Program-made: the position numbers and the translations under genes | The notes under the pieces: model-generated | What the model was told of the DNA's origin: nothing | The model's database searches: none | The model's input: the letters and a program-made list of their open reading frames with translations, nothing else | Part shown: in pieces, positions 25,445 to 32,279 of the stretch | How positions within the stretch are numbered: the stretch's first letter is position 1 | Layout: every line of letters begins with the position of its first letter | From: CAJQQY01 sp964564545 | GTDB lineage: Bacteria > Bacteroidota > Bacteroidia > Chitinophagales > Saprospiraceae | NCBI GenBank assembly: GCA_964564545.1 | Contig: CAZMBP010000125.1 | Location: forward strand, 87,313-151,312 | Reading direction: 5' to 3' | DNA: 64,000 bases

Positions 25445-26306
25445 TAAAAATATTAGTTCCTTGAATATCTCGACTACATTCTATTTCTAATGATTTTAAA
25501 TGAGAGATTAGCGACTTGGCGAATTTGGAAGGGCGATAATTTCGTTTTGTTTCAGGATCTATTTTTGGAATCTTAATTTCGTTGACAATCATTTTAGTAG
25601 CAGTAACTCCTTGAATATTAAATTGAGCTTGGTAAGCATTTTTTTCCAGCCAAACTTCAATTTCATCAGCGAGTAAATTACCACTATCTCCAATTTCAGA
25701 ATCCATATCCATTTTTAGGCCTTCTTCAATTCCAATATTTAATGTAATCGAACGACCATTTTTTTCTAAATCGTCCAATGCTGTTTTTGTAGAACTAATA
25801 AATTCTGCTAAAAAAGTATCCAATGCTTTTTCGCTCAGTTTTTCAAAATTTTGAGTATAAAATTTAGGAGAGTGCCCAAAACCATTAGCGAGTGCATGAC
25901 CTGAAAAAGCATCAAAAGCATTAAGAATAACAGTAACTGAATTACCTCGAGAAGTTTCCACTACTTTCGCTTCTACTTCCACATAAATATCAATTCCGGA
26001 ATATTGAATCAATCCACTTTTTAAATCAGAACGAGAATTATGCGTCAAGATTCGATCATTGTCAATTCGTTGAATCATCGATTTTAAATCGATTGTTTTG
26101 ATTTGTGCAGTATCAAAAGCATTTTTCACTTTTGACATAGCGACTCGAACATGTTGCGAGCTATCACTTTCAAAAACGCTCCGTAAGTCATTGCCTTCCT
26201 TGACAAAAGGAATGACCATTATTGTTGGTTGCACCAGCAAAAAGTCTTGTTGTGAGAACAAGTCAAAGGTCAATAACATTATAATTACAAAATGAATAAA
26301 TCGCAT
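25419..26306 (-). CDS. DUF6175 family exported protein (copy B)
   Basis: A 295-residue protein with a signal peptide (FVIIMLLTFDLFSQQ), followed by the family opening VQPTIMVIPFVKEGNDL. It shares the same motif order as copy A at 31331: VAMSKVKNAF, SGIDIYVEVEAKV, NAFDAFSGHALA, FYTQNFEKLSEKALD, LNIGIEEGLKMDMDSE and NIQGVTATKMIVNEI. The last residues VVTDFSR and the stop are encoded by the arm of a palindromic repeat, so its natural C-terminus was replaced. It is the last gene of the minus-strand run with three CsgG-like genes. Function is unknown. Confidence 0.8.
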   Translation of the reverse strand: MRFIHFVIIMLLTFDLFSQQDFLLVQPTIMVIPFVKEGNDLRSVFESDSSQHVRVAMSKVKNAFDTAQIKTIDLKSMIQRIDNDRILTHNSRSDLKSGLIQYSGIDIYVEVEAKVVETSRGNSVTVILNAFDAFSGHALANGFGHSPKFYTQNFEKLSEKALDTFLAEFISSTKTALDDLEKNGRSITLNIGIEEGLKMDMDSEIGDSGNLLADEIEVWLEKNAYQAQFNIQGVTATKMIVNEIKIPKIDPETKRNYRPSKFAKSLISHLKSLEIECSRDIQGTNIFIVVTDFSR

Positions 26307-26349
26307 ATTCTCTAAATAAAATTTTCCTTCAGTAAATCAAAAAGCCCCC

Positions 26350-26376
26350 GTCCAACGTAAAACGTTCAACGTCAAA
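26350..26376. repeat. Short tandem repeat of a 7-base AACGT unit
   Basis: CCAACGT, AAAACGT and TCAACGT follow each other directly, then CAAAC. It lies in the 80-base gap between two genes of the envelope cluster. Confidence 0.6.
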
Positions 26377-26386
26377 CAAATAACAC

Positions 26387-27277
26387 TTAGTAGTTATATT
26401 CATATTTCATTCCCATAAAACGTAATTTTTTAGGAACTTTACATATGAGCGTTTTCCCTTCTTCTAATTTTTTTAAAATTGGTTTCCGTCCTTTTTTAAT
26501 GATGCATTGTGAGAAATTGCCGCTGAAGTCAACCGCTTCCACGTACATCTTTCCAATCGGAACTTCCCTATAGATTGTAATTCCTTCGAAGGTTTCAGGA
26601 ATTTCTTCGTAGACATTGAGCAACACACTATTATATAATCCTTGTTTAAATCCGCCATCAAGTAAGACAGAAGTTTTTTTCTTTTCTTCTTTTTCTTTTA
26701 AATGCTCTAGTATGGTCAAACGAAATGGAAATTCTTTCCGTATAAAATTTTTAACAAAATGATCGATTTTATTTAAAGAACCTTTATAGCTTGCTCCAGC
26801 TTTGATTACTCCCGATTTTACTTCCACGATTTGGATACTGAAATGAACCAATGTACTCGTGTAAATTTTTGGAGGACTTGGTTGTTGAGAAGAAGTTCTA
26901 TTGGAAGTAGATTGTCGAGTATTGCGATCGTATCGAGTAACTTTTCCTTTCAAAATATAGTTGGCACCGATGGCAATTCCTTGTTGGATAGCAAGGTCAT
27001 CCAAGTTGACAGCATCTTTACTTCGTTCTCTTTCAGCATCGATGGCATCTAATATTTGTCGAGTAACCATTTGAAAACGGTTGGAGTTAAAGAAAGCTAT
27101 TTCTATTCTATTCGATACATTTTCTGCTTCTTCAATTTCTACGTCTGATGCATTTAATTTTAAAATCCCCAACGCAGGGGTTCCTCCATCTTGAGCCAAT
27201 GAGGGAAAAGTGCACATACATAACAGTATATTTACAAAGGTGATTTTAAGTAAAAGAATAAACAATTTAGAATCCAT
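26387..27277 (-). CDS. CsgG/FlgT-like exported protein (third of three)
   Basis: A 296-residue exported protein. After a signal peptide (KITFVNILLCMCTFPSLAQ), residues about 30-170 follow the CsgG/TolB-N pattern: PALGILKLNASDVEIEEAEN, IEIAFFNSNRFQMVTRQ, LAIQQGIAIGANYILKGKV and VHFSIQIVEVKSG. A second C-terminal beta domain (about 195-290: GGFKQGLYNSVLLNVYEE, PIGKMYVEAVDFSGNF) resembles the FlgT-type C-terminal fold. No lipobox cysteine is seen. Its ATG lies inside the upstream gene, overlapping its 3' end by 11 bases, so translation is likely coupled. CsgG itself is a lipoprotein pore for curli; no curli genes are near, so the role is unknown. Confidence 0.75.
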   Translation of the reverse strand: MDSKLFILLLKITFVNILLCMCTFPSLAQDGGTPALGILKLNASDVEIEEAENVSNRIEIAFFNSNRFQMVTRQILDAIDAERERSKDAVNLDDLAIQQGIAIGANYILKGKVTRYDRNTRQSTSNRTSSQQPSPPKIYTSTLVHFSIQIVEVKSGVIKAGASYKGSLNKIDHFVKNFIRKEFPFRLTILEHLKEKEEKKKTSVLLDGGFKQGLYNSVLLNVYEEIPETFEGITIYREVPIGKMYVEAVDFSGNFSQCIIKKGRKPILKKLEEGKTLICKVPKKLRFMGMKYEYNY

Positions 27278-28151
27278 AACCTTTTTTAAATTGATTGGAA
27301 CTTTTGAGAATACATTTTAATTTTTTCCCGTCTTCAAGTGCATTGACAATTGCTCTGTGACCTTTTCTTACTTCTCCAATAGAGGTTTTTTCCGCTACTT
27401 CCTCCAATGATATTTTAGCGACTTCAACAAAACGCATAGTCGGTTTTCCTCGAACGATATATTCTTTTTCATAAAAAACATAAATACTCTCCTTGGGTTG
27501 TAAACCATGAAATTTTCCTCCATTGATTCGCACAACTTGTGCTCTACCTTTTTCTTTTTTCAAAACATCCATAACCTCTAAGTCTAATGGTAACAAGGTT
27601 TTGAGCGCTCGGATAGTTTTTTTCCAAAGTCCTTTTTGTGCATAACTTATTGCATTTTTAAATGGACTAGTAGATCCTCGGATTCCTCTTTTTTCTTTTA
27701 ATCCATCGGCGGTGTCAGCGGTTAAGGTGATACTGTTTTTTAAAACTCCAGTAGCGACATCATAAACATTTAGGGTCATCCAAACAGTAGCAGAGTGCCC
27801 GTAAGGGATTTGTGAAGCTGAGGTGCTAGAAGTCCAATCTGTATCCCCAAAAACGATTTGCAATAAATATTTTACCGCAGTTTTTTCAGCTAAAATACTT
27901 TGGTCTATTTTTAAAACGCCATTTTCTGGTTTTACATTTACGTCTTCAAAACTCGTTTGGTCGCGAACAATTTCATAACGTTCTATTTTTTTTAAACGTG
28001 TAATTACATTTTTTTCAAACTCAGCAAATTCCGCCAAAGGCATTCCATCACCATAAGTAGATGGAAGGATACCAATCTTGATTACATCATTTTGAGCGAA
28101 ACAAAATGTGTAGAAAAATGAAATTAGTAAGATGGAAATGTGTTTTTTCAA
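27267..28151 (-). CDS. CsgG/FlgT-like exported protein (second of three), TTG start
   Basis: A 294-residue protein. The start is TTG at 28151, chosen because the signal peptide (KKHISILLISFFYTFCFAQ) begins exactly there and the next methionine is beyond it. The N-terminal domain (about 22-170: IKIGILPSTYGDGMP, ERYEIVRDQTSFEDV, EKTAVKYLLQIVFGDT, WMTLNVYDVATGVLKNS) is CsgG-like, and the C-terminal part (about 195-285: INGGKFHGLQPKESIYVFYE) is the same second domain as in both neighbours. It follows the first CsgG-like gene after 25 bases and overlaps the third by 11 bases. An exact function is not known. Confidence 0.72.
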   Translation of the reverse strand: MKKHISILLISFFYTFCFAQNDVIKIGILPSTYGDGMPLAEFAEFEKNVITRLKKIERYEIVRDQTSFEDVNVKPENGVLKIDQSILAEKTAVKYLLQIVFGDTDWTSSTSASQIPYGHSATVWMTLNVYDVATGVLKNSITLTADTADGLKEKRGIRGSTSPFKNAISYAQKGLWKKTIRALKTLLPLDLEVMDVLKKEKGRAQVVRINGGKFHGLQPKESIYVFYEKEYIVRGKPTMRFVEVAKISLEEVAEKTSIGEVRKGHRAIVNALEDGKKLKCILKSSNQFKKGYGF

Positions 28152-28176
28152 TTTTTGTAAATGTATTGTTATTGTT

Positions 28177-28992
28177 TTATTTCTTAATAGCGCGACATCT
28201 TAATTTTGTTCCTTTGTTCAATAGTTTTTTGATGTTCCCTTTGCCTGCCTCTACCTTTAATATACACCAAGACTCCCCATCTACTTTTTCAATTTTTCCC
28301 CAACCTGCAGATTCTCGTCTAGTGGTAACGACCCCTTCTACTTCTTCCTCCACCAAAGCTTGGACTTCAAGTAATTGTCCTTTTTTTAGTCCCATTTTGC
28401 TACCGGCATAAACTTTTAGAGAGCGAACTCTTTTTTTACTTTCTTCTTCGGCGCCAACTACGATGTATAAAAATTCTGAAAAACATTGATTGATTAATTG
28501 TTTTACACCTTTTTGTAATTGGTCAGTAGGAGTCGTTGTCGAAAAAATATCTTTGAGTTCTCCTTTGATATCAAGTAGGTGTTTTTGATGCCTTTTGACG
28601 ATTAGGGAAGAAACAATTGAACCAATTAATGAACCGTCGCTGACGTCGTAAACTTTTAAAAAAAGTTGAGCATCATAATTATCAACAAATCCATCAACCA
28701 AATATTCAGCACCAATTGCTTTTCCTTGTTCGACAATTTTTCCATCAATAAAATCTTCATCACGTTGGCGGTCACGTTCTTCTGCGACAACATCAAATTC
28801 ACCACGATCTAATAAAACCATTCGGTAATCTCTAGAAAATTCATCGGCTACAATATTTTGTAATTTCGTTCTAGACTCTTCTGTCATTTCACTATCCGAA
28901 GCGAAGGGTAAAACGGCTACATAGATAGTATCATACTGTGCTTGAATTTGAAATACGAAAAGACATAATAGTAAACTGTACAAATTTTTCAT
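28177..28992 (-). CDS. CsgG/FlgT-like exported protein (first of three)
   Basis: A 271-residue exported protein. The signal peptide is KNLYSLLLCLFVFQIQAQ. Residues about 22-160 match CsgG-family sequence: DTIYVAVLPFASDSEM, FSRDYRMVLLDRGEFDVVAE, EQGKAIGAEYLVDGFVDN and LFLKVYDVSDGSLIGS. The C-terminal domain (about 190-271) has YAGSKMGLKKGQLLEVQ, like the FlgT C-terminal beta barrel. It leads the three-gene CsgG-like tandem and is divergent from the two barrel-like genes. It is the clearest CsgG match of the three. A role in outer-membrane assembly or transport is inferred from family members only. Confidence 0.78.
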   Translation of the reverse strand: MKNLYSLLLCLFVFQIQAQYDTIYVAVLPFASDSEMTEESRTKLQNIVADEFSRDYRMVLLDRGEFDVVAEERDRQRDEDFIDGKIVEQGKAIGAEYLVDGFVDNYDAQLFLKVYDVSDGSLIGSIVSSLIVKRHQKHLLDIKGELKDIFSTTTPTDQLQKGVKQLINQCFSEFLYIVVGAEEESKKRVRSLKVYAGSKMGLKKGQLLEVQALVEEEVEGVVTTRRESAGWGKIEKVDGESWCILKVEAGKGNIKKLLNKGTKLRCRAIKK

Positions 28993-29203
28993 TGCATTAT
29001 ATTTTGTGAAAATGATGATAGGTGGATTAAAAGTTAGATTGTTTCAAAAGATGGGTAAAAGTCAAATTATTTTAATTCAAAAATAACAAATATGAAGGAA
29101 AAATAGGTGATCAGAAAAGTTAATTATTTGTTTTTGTTATGTTGCTAACTAGAAAAAATGTTTTTTTGATCCTCAAATTTTATTAAAAGCTAAATTATTT
29201 TAG

Positions 29204-29725
29204 ATGAAAATTACCTCCATTTTACGAATAATATTAATTGGATTTATTTTTTTATTTTTTTTACCAAAATCAGATGGGCAAGTTTATGATCGAAGAGGGA
29301 AAGCTATTTATTTAGAATTAGGTGGAAATGCTTTTGCTTATTCTGTAAATTTTGATATTCGATTTCAAGAAAAAACTGGTGGCTTAGGAGCTCGTTTTGG
29401 AGCTGGTACGATTGGGGATTGGTTCGCAATTCCTGTAATGATAACCTATATGACTGGAAAAAAAGATAGCAATCATTTTTTTGAATTCGGTGGTGGAATT
29501 ACTTATTTCAATTATGAAGATCCACTTGAGATTGGAGATAGATCTTTTGATCAACAGACAATGATAGGGTTGTCATTTATGTATCGTCGACAACCCCGTT
29601 ATGGGAAATTTGTATTTAGAGTTGGGATTACTCCATTGGTTGGCTACTGGGAAGAGAATGATGATGGAAAGGCTTTAAAGGGAGTTTTGCCAATGTTTGG
29701 AATGAGTTTCGGAAGAGCATTTTAA
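29204..29725 (+). CDS. Small exported barrel-like protein (paralogue 1)
   Basis: A 173-residue protein with a signal peptide (ILRIILIGFIFLFFLPKSDGQ) and a set of amphipathic strands: RRGKAIYLELGGNAFAYSVN, GGLGARFGAG, MITYMTGKKDSNHFFEFGGG, SFMYRRQPRYGKFVFRVG and FGMSFGRAF. The layout resembles an eight-stranded outer-membrane barrel ending in an aromatic residue. It is paralogous to the next gene 29 bases further on (shared ITY(M/L)(T/L)GKKDS and the ending FG(M/L)(S/A)FG(R/Y)AF). Both face the CsgG-like gene and probably belong to the same regulatory region. Confidence 0.7.
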   Translation: MKITSILRIILIGFIFLFFLPKSDGQVYDRRGKAIYLELGGNAFAYSVNFDIRFQEKTGGLGARFGAGTIGDWFAIPVMITYMTGKKDSNHFFEFGGGITYFNYEDPLEIGDRSFDQQTMIGLSFMYRRQPRYGKFVFRVGITPLVGYWEENDDGKALKGVLPMFGMSFGRAF

Positions 29726-29754
29726 TGAAAAAATAAAAACGTGTGAATATTGTT

Positions 29755-30276
29755 ATGGAAAAATTAATTTTGTTATTCATATTCTCTCTATTGCTAATCA
29801 ACCTTTCAGCTCAAACAGAGGAAGCAACTTTTGAACGAAGAGGACATGGTGCGTATTTTGAAATTGGAGGAGCAGGATTCTCACCTACCTTTAATTATGA
29901 AACTCGTTTTTTGCAAAAAAATAGAGGACTTGGTGCTCGAATTGGATTTGGTTTTGGAAGTTTACAAGATGCTAGTAAAGTTTCTATTCCAATTCAAATT
30001 ACTTATTTGCTAGGAAAAAAGGATAGTAAACATCATATTGAAATTGGAGTAGGTTATTCCTATTTTGATAAGTTAGACGTGGATGATTTTCGACTCAATG
30101 ATGAGGTAGTTCGATTTGAAGGGACATCGTTTGGAACGTTTAGTTTAATGTATCATCGACATCCTCCGTTGGGAGGGTTTTTATGGAAAATAGGCTATAC
30201 TCCATTTGTTGGAAACTTTAGTGATGGTAGGACATTTTTGCCTTTTTTTGGATTGGCGTTTGGGTATGCGTTTTAA
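29755..30276 (+). CDS. Small exported barrel-like protein (paralogue 2)
   Basis: A 173-residue protein. A GTG 12 bases upstream extends the frame, but the signal peptide (EKLILLFIFSLLLINLSAQ) begins at the ATG at 29755, so that is used. The body mirrors paralogue 1: FERRGHGAYFEIGGAGFSPT, NRGLGARIGFGFG, IQITYLLGKKDSKHHIEIGV, SLMYHRHPPLGGFLWKIG and FGLAFGYAF. It ends in Phe like outer-membrane barrels. Tandem duplication is evident. It is convergent with the exported TPR gene across a perfect 30-bp palindrome. No function can be named. Confidence 0.7.
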   Translation: MEKLILLFIFSLLLINLSAQTEEATFERRGHGAYFEIGGAGFSPTFNYETRFLQKNRGLGARIGFGFGSLQDASKVSIPIQITYLLGKKDSKHHIEIGVGYSYFDKLDVDDFRLNDEVVRFEGTSFGTFSLMYHRHPPLGGFLWKIGYTPFVGNFSDGRTFLPFFGLAFGYAF

Positions 30277-30280
30277 TTTT

Positions 30281-30400
30281 TTGCCGCAGATTGGGCTGAT
30301 TTTTTATGATTTATATGATTTCTCTTTCAAGGTATTACCTAAAAAAATCACTTTGGGGAAGATCATAATGATCATAAAAAATCAGCCCAATCTGCGGCAA
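30281..30400. repeat. Perfect 30-bp inverted repeat (TTGCCGCAGATTGGGCTGAT type)
   Basis: The left arm 30281-30310 and right arm 30371-30400 are exact reverse complements over 30 bases, starting TTGCCGCAGATTGGGCTGAT, with a 60-base spacer. It lies between convergent genes and ends 5 bases from the stop of the minus-strand gene, so it may also act as a terminator. It belongs to the same class as the repeats at 8842 and 19151. Confidence 0.92.
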
Positions 30401-30405
30401 AAAAA

Positions 30406-31323
30406 TCACTTCTTACTAATCCCCTCGATATAAGTATTACTTATCGCATTCATTGACTGCTGTCTCGCCTTTTGAATTTCTTTATTATCGCTGTACACTT
30501 TATTGAGGAAAGTTAATTTTTTAGCAGTCTGTTCATCATTGGCAGCAGCGATTTCTTCCAAAGCGATTTTTGCATCATCGGCACACGGAGACTCAATGTC
30601 TACAAGGCCTAGTAGGTCAATTGCGTTTTTGTAATCCTTCTTCATTGAAGCAATATTTGCTTTTTGAATAAGTTGATTACAGTTTTGTTTTTGATAATTT
30701 TGAAAAGCTTGAGTCAATAATGATTCATTAGACTTTCGGCAATCAGATGACTTTGGTAAAGTATTTAAAATGGCAATCGCTCGTTCATTTTCATTATTCT
30801 CCATAGCTTTTTTTGCATCTGCCAGAATAGTCTCGCATTCAGAATTATAGTATAAATCTACTTTTTCTAACAATTCATTTACAAAACTTGCATATACTTT
30901 TTGATTAGGACGAATACCTGAAATAGCTTTGTTGATTGCAGCTTTTTGAGTGCTTCCTGATCCTGTAATGTTTTTAGAAAAAACGATCAAATCTTCATTG
31001 GAAAAAATATTTTTCGCAACCAAGCTAAATTCTACCTGAGCAGTTTGCAAGGTTTTAATTCCTTCCATTTTATTAAATTCAATTACACTTAATGAAGGGT
31101 AAATCGCAAAGGTGCTTCCCTTTTTATTCACAACTCCTTTTTGAGTAAATATGGCGATGACTTTTCGTTCGACTTTAGTATGATAAATCGAAGGAATGCC
31201 CAAGTCAAAATGAGTGGACATGATTTTTAGGTCTAAGTTTTTTACTTCACTTTGCGCATTTGTAACGCTTGCGCCAAAACAATTACAAAATAAAAATGCT
31301 GTTAATATCAATCTAGAAATCAT
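30406..31323 (-). CDS. Exported protein with C-terminal TPR-like repeats
   Basis: A 305-residue protein with a signal peptide (ending FGASVTNAQ). Residues about 25-160 are a beta-rich domain (KVERKVIAIFTQKGVVNKKG, AQVEFSLVAKN, EDLIVFSKNITGSGSTQKAA) whose last part resembles the repeated-function domains of secretion accessory proteins. Residues about 165-280 are helical TPR-like repeats with regularly spaced cysteines (YYNSECETILADAKKAMEN, NQLIQKANIASMKKDYKNAI). It starts 7 bases after the stop of DUF6175 copy A and is probably in the same operon as the CHAT gene. I do not recognise a named family. Confidence 0.7.
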   Translation of the reverse strand: MISRLILTAFLFCNCFGASVTNAQSEVKNLDLKIMSTHFDLGIPSIYHTKVERKVIAIFTQKGVVNKKGSTFAIYPSLSVIEFNKMEGIKTLQTAQVEFSLVAKNIFSNEDLIVFSKNITGSGSTQKAAINKAISGIRPNQKVYASFVNELLEKVDLYYNSECETILADAKKAMENNENERAIAILNTLPKSSDCRKSNESLLTQAFQNYQKQNCNQLIQKANIASMKKDYKNAIDLLGLVDIESPCADDAKIALEEIAAANDEQTAKKLTFLNKVYSDNKEIQKARQQSMNAISNTYIEGISKK

Positions 31324-31330
31324 ATGCTTT

Positions 31331-32218
31331 TTAATTAATGGTAATATAAATATTCGATCCCACCACGTCTCGTGTCACTTCCAAATTTTGTTTTTTCAAA
31401 AACGCTCTTAGTTTCGCTGCGAATTGAGTCACGCGATAGCTACGTCCATTTTTAGGATTGATAACAGGAATTCTGACTTCGTCCAAAATCATTTTGGTTG
31501 CAGTCACACCTTGCACATGGAAGTAATTGTTGTAAGCGTTTTCATCAAACCAGTTTTCTAATACGTCTGAAAATAGTTCTCCATTTTCCATTTCAGAATC
31601 CATGTCCAATTCTGCGTTTTCATCAAAACCAATATTGACAACGACCGTTCGGCCTTCTTCTACGATCTGATTAAATTTATCTTGGATATTGTACATGAAT
31701 GTTTTCATAAATTCATTGACTGCTTTTTCAGTTAGTCGTTCAAAATTGTGAGTATAAAATCGAGTAGTCGTTCCCACATCGGTTGCCAATACTTGACCTG
31801 AAAAAGCATCGTAAGCAGTTACAGTTACTGTTGAGGAATTGCCATTTTCGTCTTGAATAATACTAGACTCTACTTCTACATAAATATCAGCACCTGACAA
31901 TTCGATTACTTGTTGTTTGATCGAAGATTGGTTTCCAATTTCCATGATTTTGTTATTGGAAATTTGCTTGAGTTTTGCTCGGAAATCAACAGTTGGTATG
32001 TAGTGAAATTCGAATGCTTCTTTCACTTTTGTAACCGCTACTCGAAGATGTAATTTATCTTCTCTTTCGTAAACTGTTCGGAGTTGTTCATTTTCCTTTG
32101 CAAATGGAATAACCATAATAGTGGGATGAACAAGTGGTTTTTTCTCCGGTTCTTCCACTTGACCAACTGAAACGAAGGTCAGGCAAATTGAAAAAATGAT
32201 CGTTGTAAATATTTTCAT
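31331..32218 (-). CDS. DUF6175 family exported protein (copy A)
   Basis: A 295-residue protein with a signal peptide (FTTIIFSICLTFVSVGQ) and the family opening VHPTIMVIPFAKENEQL. It then has VAVTKVKEAFEF, SGADIYVEVESSI, TAYDAFSGQVLATDVG, FERLTEKAVNEFM and VNIGFDENAELDMDSEM. It has the same length as copy B at 25419 and clear residue identity throughout, but its own C-terminus (DVVGSNIYITIN). It follows the CHAT gene by 61 bases and precedes the TPR protein by 7 bases. The opening strand and the DAFSG segment recall TolB-N/CsgG folds, an inference. Confidence 0.82.
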   Translation of the reverse strand: MKIFTTIIFSICLTFVSVGQVEEPEKKPLVHPTIMVIPFAKENEQLRTVYEREDKLHLRVAVTKVKEAFEFHYIPTVDFRAKLKQISNNKIMEIGNQSSIKQQVIELSGADIYVEVESSIIQDENGNSSTVTVTAYDAFSGQVLATDVGTTTRFYTHNFERLTEKAVNEFMKTFMYNIQDKFNQIVEEGRTVVVNIGFDENAELDMDSEMENGELFSDVLENWFDENAYNNYFHVQGVTATKMILDEVRIPVINPKNGRSYRVTQFAAKLRAFLKKQNLEVTRDVVGSNIYITIN

Positions 32219-32279
32219 AAATTGTTCTATTGAATAAGTAATAACGCTTACGCTAATATATTCCTATTTCAGATTGTCT

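Noticed and set aside
26387..28992. A curli secretion locus
   Set aside because: The CsgG-like proteins lack the lipobox, and no CsgA/B/E/F-like gene is present nearby.
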